Under the pieces are notes generated by a model that was not told the DNA's origin, ran no database searches, and saw only the letters and a program-made list of their open reading frames with translations. Positions 13,101-28,100 of a stretch of 64,000 bases of DNA are shown here, piece by piece (positions within the stretch are counted from its first letter, which is position 1; each line of letters begins with the position of its first letter). The DNA comes from Aptenodytes patagonicus (taxonomy: Eukaryota > Chordata > Aves > Sphenisciformes > Spheniscidae): the NCBI RefSeq assembly GCF_965638725.1, contig NC_134949.1, forward strand, positions 55,332,151 through 55,396,150, read 5' to 3'. Position numbers and translations under genes: made by a program.

Positions 13101-16100
13101 TTTATGTCTCTCTATTTATGCTTTTCTGTTGAAAAATCATTTGGGAGTGATTAGTGGAAGCCAAGTGTGATATCCCTCCTTCCCACAGCAAGTGACCTAA
13201 AACTCAGGTGAAGAGTCATGTTCCTTCTGCTCTCTCTCCAGCCAGGTGAATCATGAGTTATGTATTCTCTGCACCGCAGAACAGCCTCGGGAGGCTGGGC
13301 TGAGTATGTCCTCACCAGCCCTCCAGACGCATTCCCAAAACACCTACAGATCGATTGTTAGGGCTCTCTCCGAACAGTCGGAGATGAGCATTTGAATCCT
13401 CTGAGATTAGATATGCAATTGGATTTCCTATGTGCTAGGTGAGTGCTCCAACAGCTGTTGTTAAAGGGCAGTGTCTTCCCTCCTTTTGGCTTAAAAAAAA
13501 AAAAAATCAGCAGGGCATTTTATGCCTGGCCTTACTGAGTGACTGTGCCTTGTGAGAGTGCCAACTAATCTCTTGAGGAAAGATAGGGAGAAGGAATGCC
13601 AGTTTCTGGTTCCTGGTCAGGCTTGGACATGAAATAAGACTGAGCAGCTCTCTGCTTTATAGCTCTCCTGTAACTCAGTAGATCCTTTCCTATGTAGATC
13701 ACCAACAGCTGTAAGTCATTACTGTGTAGTAGCTGTTTTCTAGCCTCTGATCAGCGGGTCTCAGCAGGAAAGGTGTTCCCATTACAGATTGTCTGTGGTT
13801 GACACCACTGTCGATGTCACCAATATCTCAATCCCTGCCAGTTCAAGGAGTGGGTGAGCCATAGTTTCGAGGTCCTTTCTGTCTCCTAGAGATCCAGAAC
13901 AAAACTGTTCCAGATAAAGCTCATTCCTGTCAATGCTTTTAGTTGCCCCAAGGATGAACAACGGGTTTCAGTCTTCTGGATTGACTGTCTGGAATTAAAA
14001 TAATTAAACAAATCACAGTATATCTGAAGTGTAAGTATGCTGTTGAGTTGTTTTACTCCAAGAACACCAGTTTCCAAAACCGGGAGCAGTCTGGTTAACA
14101 TAACTGTCCGACTTTGACTTCCCAGGCTAAATACCATTTACTCTTGGGCCAGCAGCATTTCCTTTTCATACCACTCTGACCTGGTTTGAACTGGCACATC
14201 TGGATATGTAGCGAGAAGCTGCAAATACCCTGCCAGCGAGTCCTCTCTGGAATTTCTTGTTTTCGCTGAGTACTCTTTCAGCAACTTGTCAGCACAACCT
14301 ACTGTATAGACATCTGGGAAATTCACACTGCGCTGTGACTGCAATCTCTGAGCAGAGCACTGTGTGCCACCAAGGTCAGCGGCCTTCTGTGCTGCTCACA
14401 GGATGGAGCCAAGGTTATCAAGACTTCCTGAAAAGCCCACACTTTGAACGCATGTTTAGGGCAGATCTATGTGAAACAATGCGGTGTCTCACAGGAATAC
14501 ACTGGCCTGTCCCATAGGAATGTAGTATCTTTTAGCTGGGTGCTCTGCCTCCACAATGAACAGCTTTTTGGAGTGTGTATGTGCACCAGATTGTTTTGAT
14601 GTGAGTCTTTTGTAGAAGCCCCTAGTTCAAAAAGGAAGGGTCTGATTTACATATGTGATCTTGTTGGATATCTTTATTTCCCTCTGTTCAGTGTGGGTGG
14701 GTTGTCCTGGCTGCTTCCCTTAGTGTGGGGCATTTGGCCTTTAGTGGGATTCACAGTTTTTCTTAAATCCTAAAGCTGATGCTGAATACCATTTATAAGT
14801 GGTACAGGAAGGGGAAGTGAAGGTCCTTCCGTGGGGCGAGAAATGAGAAAGAAATGAGATGCACATGCTACAAAATAGATTCTAGAAGATGCAAAATAGG
14901 TGTGTTGCACTAACTAGTACTACAGTATGTCTGTAACTGTGAGTCTGCCTTTAACAAGAAAACCAGAAGTAAGGCATATTGCCTTATGCAGGAGGAATAA
15001 TCATGAAAGCCCTTAAATTTCCACTCTGTAAAGCCTTCCCATCATCTTAGTGTCTGAGAGTGGTTACAGCTTGCGTATTTTTGCTTATTATTTATGCCTT
15101 GCATGTATCACTTCAAGCATCTTTGGGCACAAGTTAGCTCCTGTCTCTGGTCAGCTTTAGGCAAAGGGAAACGGGGCAGATACCTGGGACAGCAAAGTCC
15201 CACCTTGGAATAGGAGAGAGAGAAAAATAGACTTAGACCCTGCAATCATCGGAGCAGTGGCCATGGCTCCATGCCCAGCCTGGTGGTGCAGGGCAGCTCC
15301 CTGAGATGTGATCCTCCACTCATAGCTCAGGGCAGTGAGTCTGCATGATCTTGCCTGCCCCGATAAACAGATGGCCCTGGCCTTACGCCAGTATGTACGA
15401 CAGGGCTCTGCACCTGCCCTCGTCACACTCCCTGCGGCTGTCTAGGGCTTGGGGGAGTAGTCATCCATGTGCCAGGCATCTGTGGGGGAGACACCTAAAG
15501 CTAAGCTATTTTTCTTGTACCACCACCTGAAGGCATCGGTACTAATTTATCTATCTCGGCAAGGCCAAGCACAAGCTGTCAGCTCTGGTGGGAGCAGGAA
15601 AAGAGCAGGAGCACTGTGGTTTCCTACTGCAGGGGCTGGAGCACTCCCTCTCGCAGTGCTGAGCCATACAGAGAAGGTGGTGTCTTAGAGGGGCAGCCCT
15701 GATCCCTTCAGAGACCAGCATGTTACTGGCCCAAAAGGGCAAAATCAATTTGCCCTCATCTTCAGGGAGTCGATACCCGTTTTTATCAGCACTGCAGAGA
15801 AACCGTGCACAGTGCTCTATCCCTTCTATCCCTCACAAAGCAGGACAGCAGATGTGGCACACTATAAGGCAGCGGTGCTGCTTGGAGCAGGCAGGAGGAA
15901 GAGGGGAAAAATGAGTTGCAGAGGGAGGCCCCCTCAGAGAACTTGTCAAGAGAGACTACAAGTCTCTGACAGAGACTACAAGTCTCTGACAACAAGTCAG
16001 AGACTACAAGTCAAGAGGGGCTGTGTCGGGATTAGAGGCTAACAAATGCTAAAGGAGTTCAGAGTCTGAAGTCAAGAGAGTGCTGCAGTTTAGGCACTCA

Positions 16101-19100
16101 GAGCGTTAAGCATGACTTCATGTCAGTGTGTCTCATTACCAAACAGGAAAGTATTAGAATTAAATCAGGCATGAATTCCATATGTATACACATACATATG
16201 TGTGTCTGTATATAGATATGTTATATATACACCTTTATCTTGGGGAAATAAACTGCTGGCATCTTTTCTCCTGCAGCTGCTACTCTGAAACATGGACAGA
16301 CCCTGTCTTTTCTCTCAATCCTCTCACTTGGATCCATGCAAAATGCAGACTGTGCTGTTGCCTGTTCTGTATTACTCTCCACTGCAGCCTTTTCTCCACT
16401 GAGATCCTGCAAAAGCGAGGAACTCATGCTTTACTGTCTCTCTCCATCTCTTTCCTCAGGAAAGAAGAGCCCGGACCTTGGGGAGTACGATCCCCTCACT
16501 CAGGCTGACAGTGATGAAAGTGAAGATGACTTGGTACTCAACATCCAGAAGAATGGGGGGGTCAAGAACGGGAAGAGCCCCCCTGAGGAGGTGCAGGACC
16601 CTGACTCTGATGTGGAGGTTGGGATGACAAAGCAGCACACGTCAGAGAGAGCGCCCGAGGGTTATCCTGCAGAGACGGCTGGGAGTTTGGAGCAGAAGGC
16701 TGCTCCCTCCCTCATGCCATACCTGCGCACAGCGATCTTTTTGCTCACTGTGGTGATCTCAATGATTCTTGTGTTGGTGTGCGCATTTCTAATTCCCTGT
16801 CCCCCTAGAGACTTGCATAACACCTGGAACCGCAACCTAGGTCAGGGAGCAGGTGAGAAAGCCCCAGGAACAGCATCTGGCGTGGGGGAGGTGGCAGCTC
16901 CCAGGCTGGGCATCGGCGGGAGAGACCTATCTGGGAGAGCCAGGTCAGAGCAGAGGCCCTTCCTCACCACTGCAGATGCTCCGAGGTAATAGACAGGCGG
17001 CTGTGTCCTGCTCACTCTTCAAGCTGAGGCCTGTGAGATCTGGCATCAGTAGATAACAGTGCCACAAAATCTTGTTTCTGTCAACACCAAAAAACATTTT
17101 GACTCTTCTCCCATCCTGCCTTTTTGTCCAGATGGTGCGCTCTGTTCCAGATAGAGATGGCCCAGCCCACTTTAAAACATAGCGCCTCCCTCTCTACATC
17201 CTGGGTTTCACCAGCACCTCCACACTGAAGTGTGTGGGTGTGTTTGGGAGGAGAGGGATAGAAGTCTCTGTGTCTTCTAACTTCTGACTTCTAACTAACC
17301 TTATTTCTTTTGTCTTCTTGTCCTGCTTGAATCCATAAATCAACATTCGGGATCTTTTGTCATCCTATACGGGCCACTGATAACATTTCTAAAGTATCCC
17401 CCATTCTGACTTCTGCAGTAAAGTAACAGTGGTTTGTGAAATAATTTCTACCAGGTCTAGATATGTCTCTCCCTCCTTGCTTTCTGCCCCTGGCTTCCAA
17501 ATCTAAGCCTTTCATAAGATATGTGGCTCCCACATCACCTCAGAAAGTGAAGTGGGAAGCAGAAATCTTTTTCTGTTAGCTCCTCTGTTTTTCCCTTTCC
17601 TTTCTCTGACCCAGATGCTACATTTCTGCCTTTCCATGCAATGAAAGATCTTGCCGTGCGGTGAGCTGCCTGGCATTGGTGGTTCCCTAGCAGACTTTGT
17701 GAGGCGTGGCTGTCCATGAGTCTCTTTTCTGGGCCAGCCCTCCTCTCCCAGTGTGGAAAATGGGCTGGATGGCCTTTTTGACAACAGTGCAGTGATTCTC
17801 TGTGACTGTTGCAGGTGGTGTGTTATCCCCACTGGAGCTGTGTGATGTGAATGGCGATGGGCTCCCTGACATCCTCATTGTCTTCACTGCCTTGATGAAT
17901 GCTAGCGTCATGGGTAAGCATCGCAGCTCCTTTCCATTCCTCTTTCTGTACGTGTCAGTACGGACCTTTGTATGTTTGTCTTACTCATGGGAAGAGTTCC
18001 TGCCACTGCAAATCCACTGCATTGCTCTTTTCAGAGTTCCTTAAAATGGCTGGTGTACTGTGCCTGTGCTTTGTAATGCTGCTCATAATTTTTGTTGCAA
18101 GCCTGTGCTCCCATACCTGTTGGGTCAACATAATCTATTTCCCCTTATCTTGGGGCAAGTCCATTTCTTTGTCCTGTGTTTGTGCACACTTGGTTTGGGT
18201 GCAGAGATAAAGCGATCAGAAAGCACTGCTCTACAACTAACAATTGGAAATAAGGTGGGTTTTTTTCCCCCCTTGTTATCTCTCAGAGCCCTTCACAAAA
18301 GAGCTCAGTCTAACTACCTCCATTTTACAGGCACAGAGGTGGAAGCAGAGAGAAGGGAAGTGGCTTGACAAGATCACAAATGAGGTTCAGTGGTAGAGTC
18401 TCGACTCTTTCCTGATCTGTGGTTGAGTGTCCTGGTCCTTACCAAGAGTAGTTGGCGACAGGAACAGTGATGGCAGAGCTGACTGTTGGAGCACTCTGGT
18501 TCTTCTGAACTAGCCAGTTGCTTGCCAACAGGGAACATGATGGATTTTTTTAGAGCAGCTGTAGGTCAGTGTTGCAGGAAACACCCTTACCTTGCTGCCT
18601 TTTTCTCCAGGTCACTCCATGTACTTGCCAGGCTCCAAATCGTTCTTAACTCAGATAATAGACTGGCTGATGGTGGGGAAGCTACTGTGCCTGGCTGTTT
18701 AGCAGGTATCGCCCTGCTTCCTCCTGGCTGCTTTTGCTTTCTTTGTTAACCCTCACACCCCTCGGGTAACATAGCAGCAGCCTGCTGATACTGGCCACTG
18801 TTATACAGGGGCTGCCAAGTTCGGTGGCATCCTATTGCACTGGGCTTCTGAAGTCCGGGGGGTTCCCGGCTGCCTGCTGTACTGCGTCTGCCTAGCCTGG
18901 CATCACCTGAGATTACCTGAATCTGTTCAGTCTCGGAGACATATTCAGGGAGCAAGCATACATTGCACAGCCTGAAGAGAACTCTTATGGAAGCAAAATG
19001 CCTTGGCTCTTCAAAGAGTAGGGTACTAAAAATATAGTTAGAGGATAGGGAAAATGCTGCTTCTCCATGGCCCAAGCAAGGCCCTCGGTATTTCACAGCA

Positions 19101-22100
19101 AGGCCCTTGGTATTTCACAGCAAGTCCTATAGAAAGAAACCTATGAGCAGAGAGAAAACTGTAAAGTAAGTTAAAAAAGAAAGTGAGAGAGGGAGATACT
19201 GTTGACATAAAGGCTGCATTCAGTTTGTAGAGGTTGTCCTTGTGTTCTGTATCTTGCCATTGCATTGTATTTGTCTCTCATCGCAGACATAATGTACAGT
19301 TGTTAGCATGCTCTGAATGGAACTAGTCATACCTAGCTGCATCCTGGGCTATAGCTATGCTGGAAGACAAAAGGCAGACATTAAAGCAGGTGTAAGCACA
19401 TCACAATCCTAAACCCACATAGCTGGACGTCAGCCCTCCTGTAGCTTGTGCTCAGAGCATTCACGCAGTGTCAAGTAAAGATAAGCTTGGGATAGGTACC
19501 TGATGGAGTAAGCTATGACATTGTTAGCTGTTTTTCCAGCTTGTACACACAACAGCTGTGAGCTGCATTCAGGAGTTAGTTGTTCTTGGTCCCTGCCAAC
19601 CCAATGAAGAGAACTTGGGCTGGGGCAACCCCTTAGCATAAGCCAGATGATTTTCAGTTTGAGTGAGTTTGATTTAGAGAGTGGGCTCAGACTTGCTTTT
19701 AGCCAGTGGCCCAGATACACCCTTTGTGTAGTCAGGTCATGTGTTGTTTTGCTAGTAAGACAGGAGTCAACTGGGACTGTTGTTATTTTGAAATGTATGG
19801 GAGTTCATAGTAAATTGTGATATGAGCATACCAGGTGGAGATTACAGTAACCACAATTATGTCTGAGGGCAGGCTGAGCTAAAAGTTGCTCACATTTGGA
19901 ATCAGAGCCAACAGTCAATTGAAACAGCATAGAGCACTTTTGTTTTACAATTATTTTGTGCTAACCGGTGAATTAGGAAAAGGCCCGAGTTACACGAACT
20001 GGTTGCATTCAGTCTGTTTTTCATGATAATAAAACTCATTTGGAAAACAAAGGAAAAAGCTCTCAGATTGCCAATCACCACCTTCTGCTCCAGAATTACA
20101 GACAACCCAGGACTTTCACATGAGGTGGCATCTGCCTTCGGAATCACTTAAGGTTTCCCCTTGGTGCTAGCCCTTGTCTTGAGGGAGAGGGGATCAGAAG
20201 AATCAGTCTGGTTTGACAGCAGTACATTTCACACCAGGAAGTCAGCACAACTGAGCAGGTTGTCCCCCAGGATCTTGGTTCCTCTGTGCCCAGCTGACTA
20301 CATTTCTTGCTGTGAGCTCGGGTCCAACCTCCATGATTGTCTGCGCTGTTGGCTGACAGCCCAACTTGTCTGGAAATCACTGCTAGGCTCTGCAGGCAGA
20401 GAGACTCAGCCATGGGGTGGGTTTTGACCTTTGCTTTCAGGCAGTGTGGATGTGGCTGGCTTGAGCCACTCGGCTCTAGGAGGTAGAGCTGGAACTCAAG
20501 CGCAAAGACCAAAGGCAGCAGGGACATAGCCTCTGACGCCAAGGGATTTCACTCCCTCTTTCCTGCCTTTTCCAGGTGTCTCTAGGCCCTCCGTAACTGT
20601 GGTGGCCCTTTCTGGTATGAATGGCAGCACCTTGTGGTCCATCCAGCTTCCAGAGGAGACTCGGAGTGTGCAGTGCAAAGGGCTGTCACTGGGTGCACCT
20701 GCAGAGCCTGTCTGCCTTGTTACAGGAACATCAAAATTCCTCAGCCTTCTCAGTGCCTCCACAGGTAGAGTCAACCACCAGCGTATTAGAAATATGCTAC
20801 TGCTTTTTTGTTTTCTTTAAAGGACTAATAAGCATGAATGATTCAGTGTTGGCACTTCATGGTGGCTGTTATCTAGTGACACACAGGAAGGAGTCAAAAC
20901 ACTAATGAGTTTCTAGTTACACAGGATAAGAGAATCCAAACCATTGCTGCTCTGTGGCAGCATCTTCATCCTATCATCTCAGAACATTTTAAAGTGTTAA
21001 TCTTATCCTGTAGCATCCCCATGATATAAAGGATACGTAAGGTCTGTTCTCATCAACATTGAGCTGTTAGTACAACTCAGCACCTACCTAACTGAAGCAC
21101 TGAAAAGCTGAACACCGTTCTTGGAGAAGTTATATAAGGACGTGTGCTACAGCCAGGAAACCTTCCAGAGAAATTAGGCCCATAGAAGAACTGATTACAT
21201 GTGAATGAATATTACATTTTTAATCACTGGATCATGTACCCCTACATTCTCTGATTGCTGTTTGTTCTACCACATTAATTCACTGGCAGAAATATTCATA
21301 GGTCGGTATAGGGATGTTTTTGGAATCAGAACAGAGAATGGAGACATACTAGAAACCTTGGGTTTAAGTGACAGATCCAGTCAATGAGCAGCGGCACTTA
21401 CCTTTCAAATGCTTTTAGGGACCAGATTACTTGCACAATGTTTGCACGGTCAGGACCACAGGCTGTCTCCTTTACCAGCAGTAGCAGTGTTATTAATGTG
21501 CACAAGTGTTTGCAGGTCTGGCCTTTGGTTTCCTTTGTCATGCAGGGGCAAACCCAATCCTACACAGTAGCAGCAGCAGAAAAGCATTTTTAAACTCTGA
21601 TTGAAAAAGCAGAACTGTTGGCAAAAGAATCATGGAAAAGTAAAAGCATTTTTTGGGTCTTTGCCAATTTGCAAATCAGGTTTTACTGAGTCTCCAGCTG
21701 GGTCCATGCTGGACTGCTGAACCATTTGACATCACATCTGCTAACATGCTTTCACCCTGAGGTGGAGCGAGCATGCCATGCTGGAGTGGCTATTTGCTGC
21801 TGGGAATTTAACTGAGACACAGATTTGCACTTTGAGTATCAGAGCTGCCCATCTGTTCCCTTCCCTGGCATCTACCTACAGGCTTTACTGCTGGCTGAGG
21901 AAAACAACTGCTGTCTTGCAGAGCAGCACTCTCATTTAGGTTCTCCTTCCAAGAGTGAACCTCAAATATTCTCTGCTATTTCAGGAATTGTTTTGTCTCA
22001 GGTCTTTCTAGAGAGATGCTAAGAAGGAAGCACAGCAGGACTTGAGGCGTAACTCAAAGACAATCTGAAGAAATGCTGGGGGAAGAACTTTGCTTCCCAC

Positions 22101-25100
22101 TGCAGCTTGCCCCAGTTTGTAGGCTTGTCTTTCCTCTTCTCAGAGAATGGGGGAAACAACCTCTCCTTCAGGAAGGTTTTGTGGAACCCTCTGGGAATGC
22201 CCGCTGGTTCCCCAAGTGCTGCAGGTCTCTTTCATCCTGTTCTTCCCGCAGGCAAGACCATCTGGACGCTGAACTCCATCCATCTTTCAAGTGGGATCCT
22301 GGCTGCACCAGCTGCAACTCTTCCGGATGTAGATGGAGATGGCATTAGGGATATTGTTGTTCTGGCTCTCAAAGAGACACAGGTACAGCATATCCCTGCT
22401 CAAGGTTTGAAAGGACCTTGACTATCTAGAGGAAGAACAGGGAGCCTGGTGTGGAAAGGCTGTAACAGCAGCTGCAAGAGCACCTAATTTTAATTCCCTT
22501 AGATTTCCTTGAAAAGCACCCTTTTTCTTTAATAGGTCAGAGCAGTGAGATCGAGCAATAATGACACTACCTGCATTTCTTGTCAGCTGGGAATGAACAG
22601 AAGGGTCATTATTTACCCCTGACTGAGACTTGAGAATTATCTGTTTCTGTTGAGTGAAGGCTTGGTTTGAAGTGAGTGTTTAGCAGCAGTGTAGGGAGCC
22701 ACGTTGAGATAAATCTCTGGAGAAAGGAGCATTCAGCTTATGCAAAAGAAAGAAATACTTGTGTGATTAGTTCAGATGCAGATTTCCTCTATGCTCATCC
22801 CTCCCCACAATTCTAGCATTAATGTTGTTAGAGGAATTCAGATTTTTAAAGTCCCTTCCATCTTTGATGCATTTGCAGTCAAGAGAGAAGCATGAATGTA
22901 AGATGTCCAGGAAGCCAACCTGAGCAAAGAGAAAAAGACCACTAGCTACACCTTGCTGTGGCGGGAAAGAGCAATGGAGCTTCATGCTGTGGGGACTGGG
23001 GAAGATTCTGAGGGCACAAGTGCATGAAAGCACTGCTAAAAATCTCTACATCTCTCTCTTTGCAGCCTGATGTGTTTTTCATCTTGGTGTCAGGAAAGAC
23101 TGGGACTGCTTTGGGTGGGCCTGTGAAGTACAGCACCAATGGAGAAGGGAAAGTGATTGGCCCCCAAGTCCACATCACCAGCCGGGGAGCCATCTACATC
23201 CTGTTTGGTTTTGGTAAGATGTACCTTGCCCCTCCAGCACTTCACCTTACTGAGAAAACATTCATTTTGCCTAAAATGGCCCAGAGCATCCCTGGGATAT
23301 TTCTGCCATGCCTTCTGCTGTGAAAGCTAGGAGTAGAGGGCATGGGGACAAGTCTCACTGCCATGGTGTGGAAAAGTGCAGGAGGACCAATACCTTCTAG
23401 CCTGGAATACCCTGGAGTTTCCCAAAGGCACATCATGCCAGGGAAGTTCCAGCTCTGGGCTTTTCTTTGCCTTCTACCACAACTGCAGTGGTCCCAAGGA
23501 CCCTCCGTGCTATGAGGGGGTTAACTTTTGCAGACAGGACTTTTCATCTTTACTCTTCCTGGCAGGTAATGTTCAAGCAGTTGCCCTGAGGGATATCTTT
23601 ACCCAAGCCAGAAACCGGGACAGCTTTCCTGCAATGCTGCAGCAGGAGGAGCCAGAGTGGGAAAAGCGCAGATCTGTCAACCTGTCAGAGCTCATTGACA
23701 TTTACAGGTAGGAGATGGACTTGTCCTCTTGCTTCTGCTGGGAGAGGAAGGGGAGGGTAGGTACTAGTGCTCCTAGAGATGGTCCCTTCTACTTCAATAC
23801 TGTCCTTCTTTTCATTGTCCAGTTGATGACAGTACTCTGGGGAGCCCATTGTTTCCTCCCTGTCATGTGGTTGTCCTAGCAAAAGTGCAGAGTATGATAA
23901 AAGGGAGTCCTTTGCTTCTCTTGCTTCTTGTTCCTTTCTTCCACACCCTATGCATACCTGGAGGAAAAACAAAAGGTGTTCCCAGCTAATGGAGTCCCTT
24001 TGGGAAGCTCAGTCAGTGTACAGCATTGTGGGCCTGGATTTCTCAGCTCCTTCTTCTTTACTGTCAAATTGTGGTCAAGGTCAGCCTGGATAGGAATAAA
24101 GGGAGGGAACAAATGTGAACCCCCAAACTCCATGCTTTTTGTAGTAACTCAAGATGTTCAGAAGACCCCACACCTGAATTTAGCCCACTTAACTGAGGAT
24201 CCCCCAAAGGAAGCTAAGCTCCATCACTGGGGAAAAGATGGGCTTCTCCAAGAAGAGTTCAAATCTTAGGTAGGATGAATTGCCATGTGGACAGGCAGCT
24301 AGTGCTGAGATGTGCAGATACAAGCCTCGGAATCTCCTCTCTGCTTTCTGTTTGTCACAGTGGGGGTGTTGACTTCCTGCAGACGATGAAGACACCTGAC
24401 ACAAACTGCAGCAACCTGCTCATCACAACGAAAGAGGGCTTGATCCTACTGCAGGGACAGGACCTGGAGCCCCGCTGGACCCTGGAACTGCAGAACATCA
24501 GCAGGTTACATACTGGGAACATTTTTCTGTCCTATTTTTTCCTCTACCATTTCCTGCCTTTCACTTGAAAGCACATGTGCTCCTTAGAAAGCAATTGAGA
24601 AGAATTCTCCAAGTCTGCAGAGAAATCTAAGAAGTGGAGGTGTGCAGATGCATTGCCGAGCAAGTGAGGAGGGCAGGGGGAGCAAGGAACAGAAGGCTGG
24701 AAACCTGAGATGTGTGCTTGTGAGTGATCACAAATAAGGGGCTTGATTCAGGTACCCAACGTTGATGTCATGGGAATGTCGTGGCATTGGAATTCAGGGG
24801 ATTACTGGTGATGATTCAGCTCATCTGCTGTCCAGGGCTGCCACTTGCCAGCTCAGTGGAGAGGAGCAGTTGCATTAGTGATGTTAAGTATTTAAAGAAG
24901 GTATCTGAGTATGGCCCACAGATCTTAATGTTCCTTGAAAGTTGAAAATGAGCACTCTGATGGCAGTCAGCACACTCTCTATACTAAATGTAAACCTTAA
25001 AATAATACTGCTCATTCTCTAATTTCACACATGGAAATTAAGTAATTTGCCAGATCTCATGGGTTGATAATAACCAGCAATTTCAGCTTGCCCGGTATTA

Positions 25101-28100
25101 AATATTTGCAAAGGGCAGTTGGGCACAGTTGAGGGAAATTACGTGGGAAACAAATTGCTTGCTCTGCTATCTAGAGGAAAGAAAGCAGCTCTCAGCTCAG
25201 TGTTACCTGACTGTCAAGAGCATCTATAGGAAGAAGGCACTGGAACTTCATTAAGCAAAAAAAAATGGTGTTCAACTAGGTTTGATACTCAGGTAATGTC
25301 CACATTCTTGAGGGCTGATGGATGACGTAAGCAATGGCTTTAGGAATGACTTATGACTAGTTGATTGTGCTATGGGGAAAGGAGATGGACTAAAAGTGTT
25401 TTGGGCCCAGAGTCTGCAGACTTCTGGATGTGTCTGGGGTCTAGTTTAAAGGGTAAGCGTGTACTGACTAAGCAAAGCCAGTTCATAGATGCGGTAAAAT
25501 CAGTTATACACAAGAAATTTCTAAATGGACCCACTAGTGAATTGGAAAATTTATATGAGTTCAAATCAAGAAGGGTTGAAAACTGCTTTACCTGTTCCAT
25601 TCACAGAATCACAGTATGGTTGAGGTTGGAAGGCACCTCTGGAGATTGCCTAGTCCAACCTACCTGCTCAAGCAGGCTCAGCTAGAGCAAGTTGTTCAGT
25701 GTGCAAGACAGCTGTGTGCTGTCAGGTTTTAAATATCTCCAAGGATGGAGACTCCACAACCTCTCTGGGCAACTAGTACTCCAGCTGCTGCACTCCAGCC
25801 CTGTTTTTTCTGGTTGTGTGACCTCCCAAGGGACAGAATACAACACATGTACAGGAGCTGCCAGATAGGCATTGAAAAATAGTGAAAGCAATTCTTGTTC
25901 AAGGCCACTGTGCTAAAGTCCTGGACTGCCTGTTTTCTCGGAGTTAAGAGAGACGAAATCTGGTAGACTGAATATATTATGGACAAGCATTTATTTAAGA
26001 GGGTATTTTTTTTTTTAGGACTTAGAGAAGTTCTGCTTAAGCAACACAGGCTGGGGGACAAATTCAGCTCAGGGGTGTCACCACAGAGTCAAACAGACTG
26101 AAACCCAGTTCCTTGTCAGACAAAGCTTACAGAGCCAGCTGAGAGCACCCCTTTTCCTGGGTAAACCTGCCCCAAGCACACCACTCCAGCCAGGCAGACT
26201 GAGTCCAGCCCTTTGGGAACAGTCTCTGAGAAAAACAACCTGGCTGCTGCAGATGTGCTGCATTTCCAGATAGCTTTTGACAAGATCCCTGGAAAACCAT
26301 AAAGGAGAATCAGTAGTCATAAAACAAGGGTGAAGTTCAGAGACCATGAAATTGAGTAAGCAGTTGAAAATTGTGTTGTAAATGGATGTTTCAGATGAGA
26401 GAGGAGTAATAGCAGGTTGCTGTGGGGATTACTGTTGGGCAGGAATAATTATGAGCCTTCTGGTTCATTTGAGAAAGTGCCCAGGGGATTTTTCAGTTGA
26501 TTGGTAGCATCTAGAATACGTCTGTCTGCATTCAGTTTGTGGGATCTGCTGCTAACTGTAACCCATAAGGGACATGAGAAGAGGCACCTTAGGAGAGGTT
26601 TTAAGTTTGTGCCCATAGGATTGAACTACCTACTACTTCCTTTTGCTACTGGAGAGCTTTCAAGCTACAGGAGTGTCCCATGATACTGTCTTGAAAGCAT
26701 TGGTTCTGGTTGCCAAAGGTGTCTGTAAAGTGAATGACATTGTTTGATGTAGTAAGTATAAATAGTCAAGCCACTGCTGTACTGTGGCATTGCTGTTCAG
26801 GAGCCATTCTGGTATGCACATTTTAAAGGGGAAGCTGGAAAAAATTGGAGAAAAGGGCTGGAAAAAATGCTTTAGCATGGAAGATTTAAGTCAGTGGATT
26901 TATATGATCAAAGAGAAGCCTGAGAGGTGAGTTCATAAGCGTGTGTAATAGGAGCTAACAGGCATTTTAATCTTGCCATAGCAAGAACAAGTGCCTTGGA
27001 GCAAAAGCTATTCATGTTCAAGAAAATGAAAGTGCAGGCATGTTTCTTTGGGTGAGATTAATCATTAGAACTGACTGTCACGAGAAGTGATGAATTCATC
27101 TCATCTTTATATTTCTGTAGCAAGCCTCATGGCTGGTAGATCTAGTCAAAGTCAGCCTAGTGATACTTGGTTAAGTGGGTGAAATACAGCAATCTGTCAT
27201 AAACAAGAGGAGGGAGGACATATTCTGATGATCCTGCCTTGCCATAAAATCTCTGATTCTGTGAATTTTGAGGAATTGTTTGTGCTTATTTAGAAACTTG
27301 TGTCTAGGTGTGGTGAATTTAAGGAAGGCAGAGATAAGACTCAGAAAGTCAAAGTCAAGATGATTAGAAAACAGTTATAATGAGAGATATTCAAGTAATA
27401 GTGTTATGTCACCCAGAAGGGAGAGGATGAGAGGGGACTTCATGTAAACTGCTGAAGGTTATAAAAAGGCTTGTAAAACCGCCAGCAGTAAGAAAACAAA
27501 GAATCATGGGCTGACATTAATGATGAGTATATTAAGAGCCATGTCACACAGCTAAGGCAGCCCGGGAAGTACACTTTCAGCAGGAGGTCAAATCTGCCAA
27601 TGCATTTTGAACAGGCTGGGTAATTTTTTAGGACCATAGCAAAACTGTACAGGTTCTCATGCTAAGGAAAGAATAATACAGTCATGTCGCAGGGTGATAA
27701 ACAGATGTCTACACAGATCAGCAAGGGATGCCCCCACACAGACAACTCTGAAGAATGGCTAACAAGCACCATGAGCTGCTTGATCATTTTTCATTTTTCT
27801 GATCCACCAACAAATGGTTCCTGACAGAACAGTTCTAAGTGGATGAAAGATCTTATTTAGCATGGCAAATCCTGCCTTTTTAAGAGGCAGAATGGAGGAT
27901 GAAATCAACTGTGCTGCCTCCATCCGAAATCCCTGTTTTTCTGCCATGGGGCTGAGTGTTTCTTTTTCCAAATTTGCAGCCAGCCTGTACCAGGTTACTT
28001 CGGTGCTGACCAAACGCTGGACTTCATGCTGCAAGCACAGACTGGAGATGGGAACAAAAAGGTAAAACAAGTGAAGGCAAGGAGGGCATTGGCAGCATAA

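Larger units (their letters stand above)
10194..16459 (+). other. FAM234B intron 1
   Basis: A 6.3-kb phase-1 intron, the largest in the gene. It starts in the CpG island and then holds AT-rich unique sequence, a 42-bp tandem duplication at 10879-10962, a hairpin-forming 20-bp repeat at 15951-16012, and an unexplained minus-strand open frame at 14138-14400. No further exon of FAM234B is needed here, because exons 1 and 2 join in phase. Confidence 0.85.
17914..20575 (+). other. FAM234B intron 3
   Basis: A 2.7-kb intron. It holds an antisense MIR relic near 18.3 kb and a 22-bp tandem duplication near 19.1 kb. The rest is unique sequence in which I see no exon or RNA gene. Confidence 0.8.
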
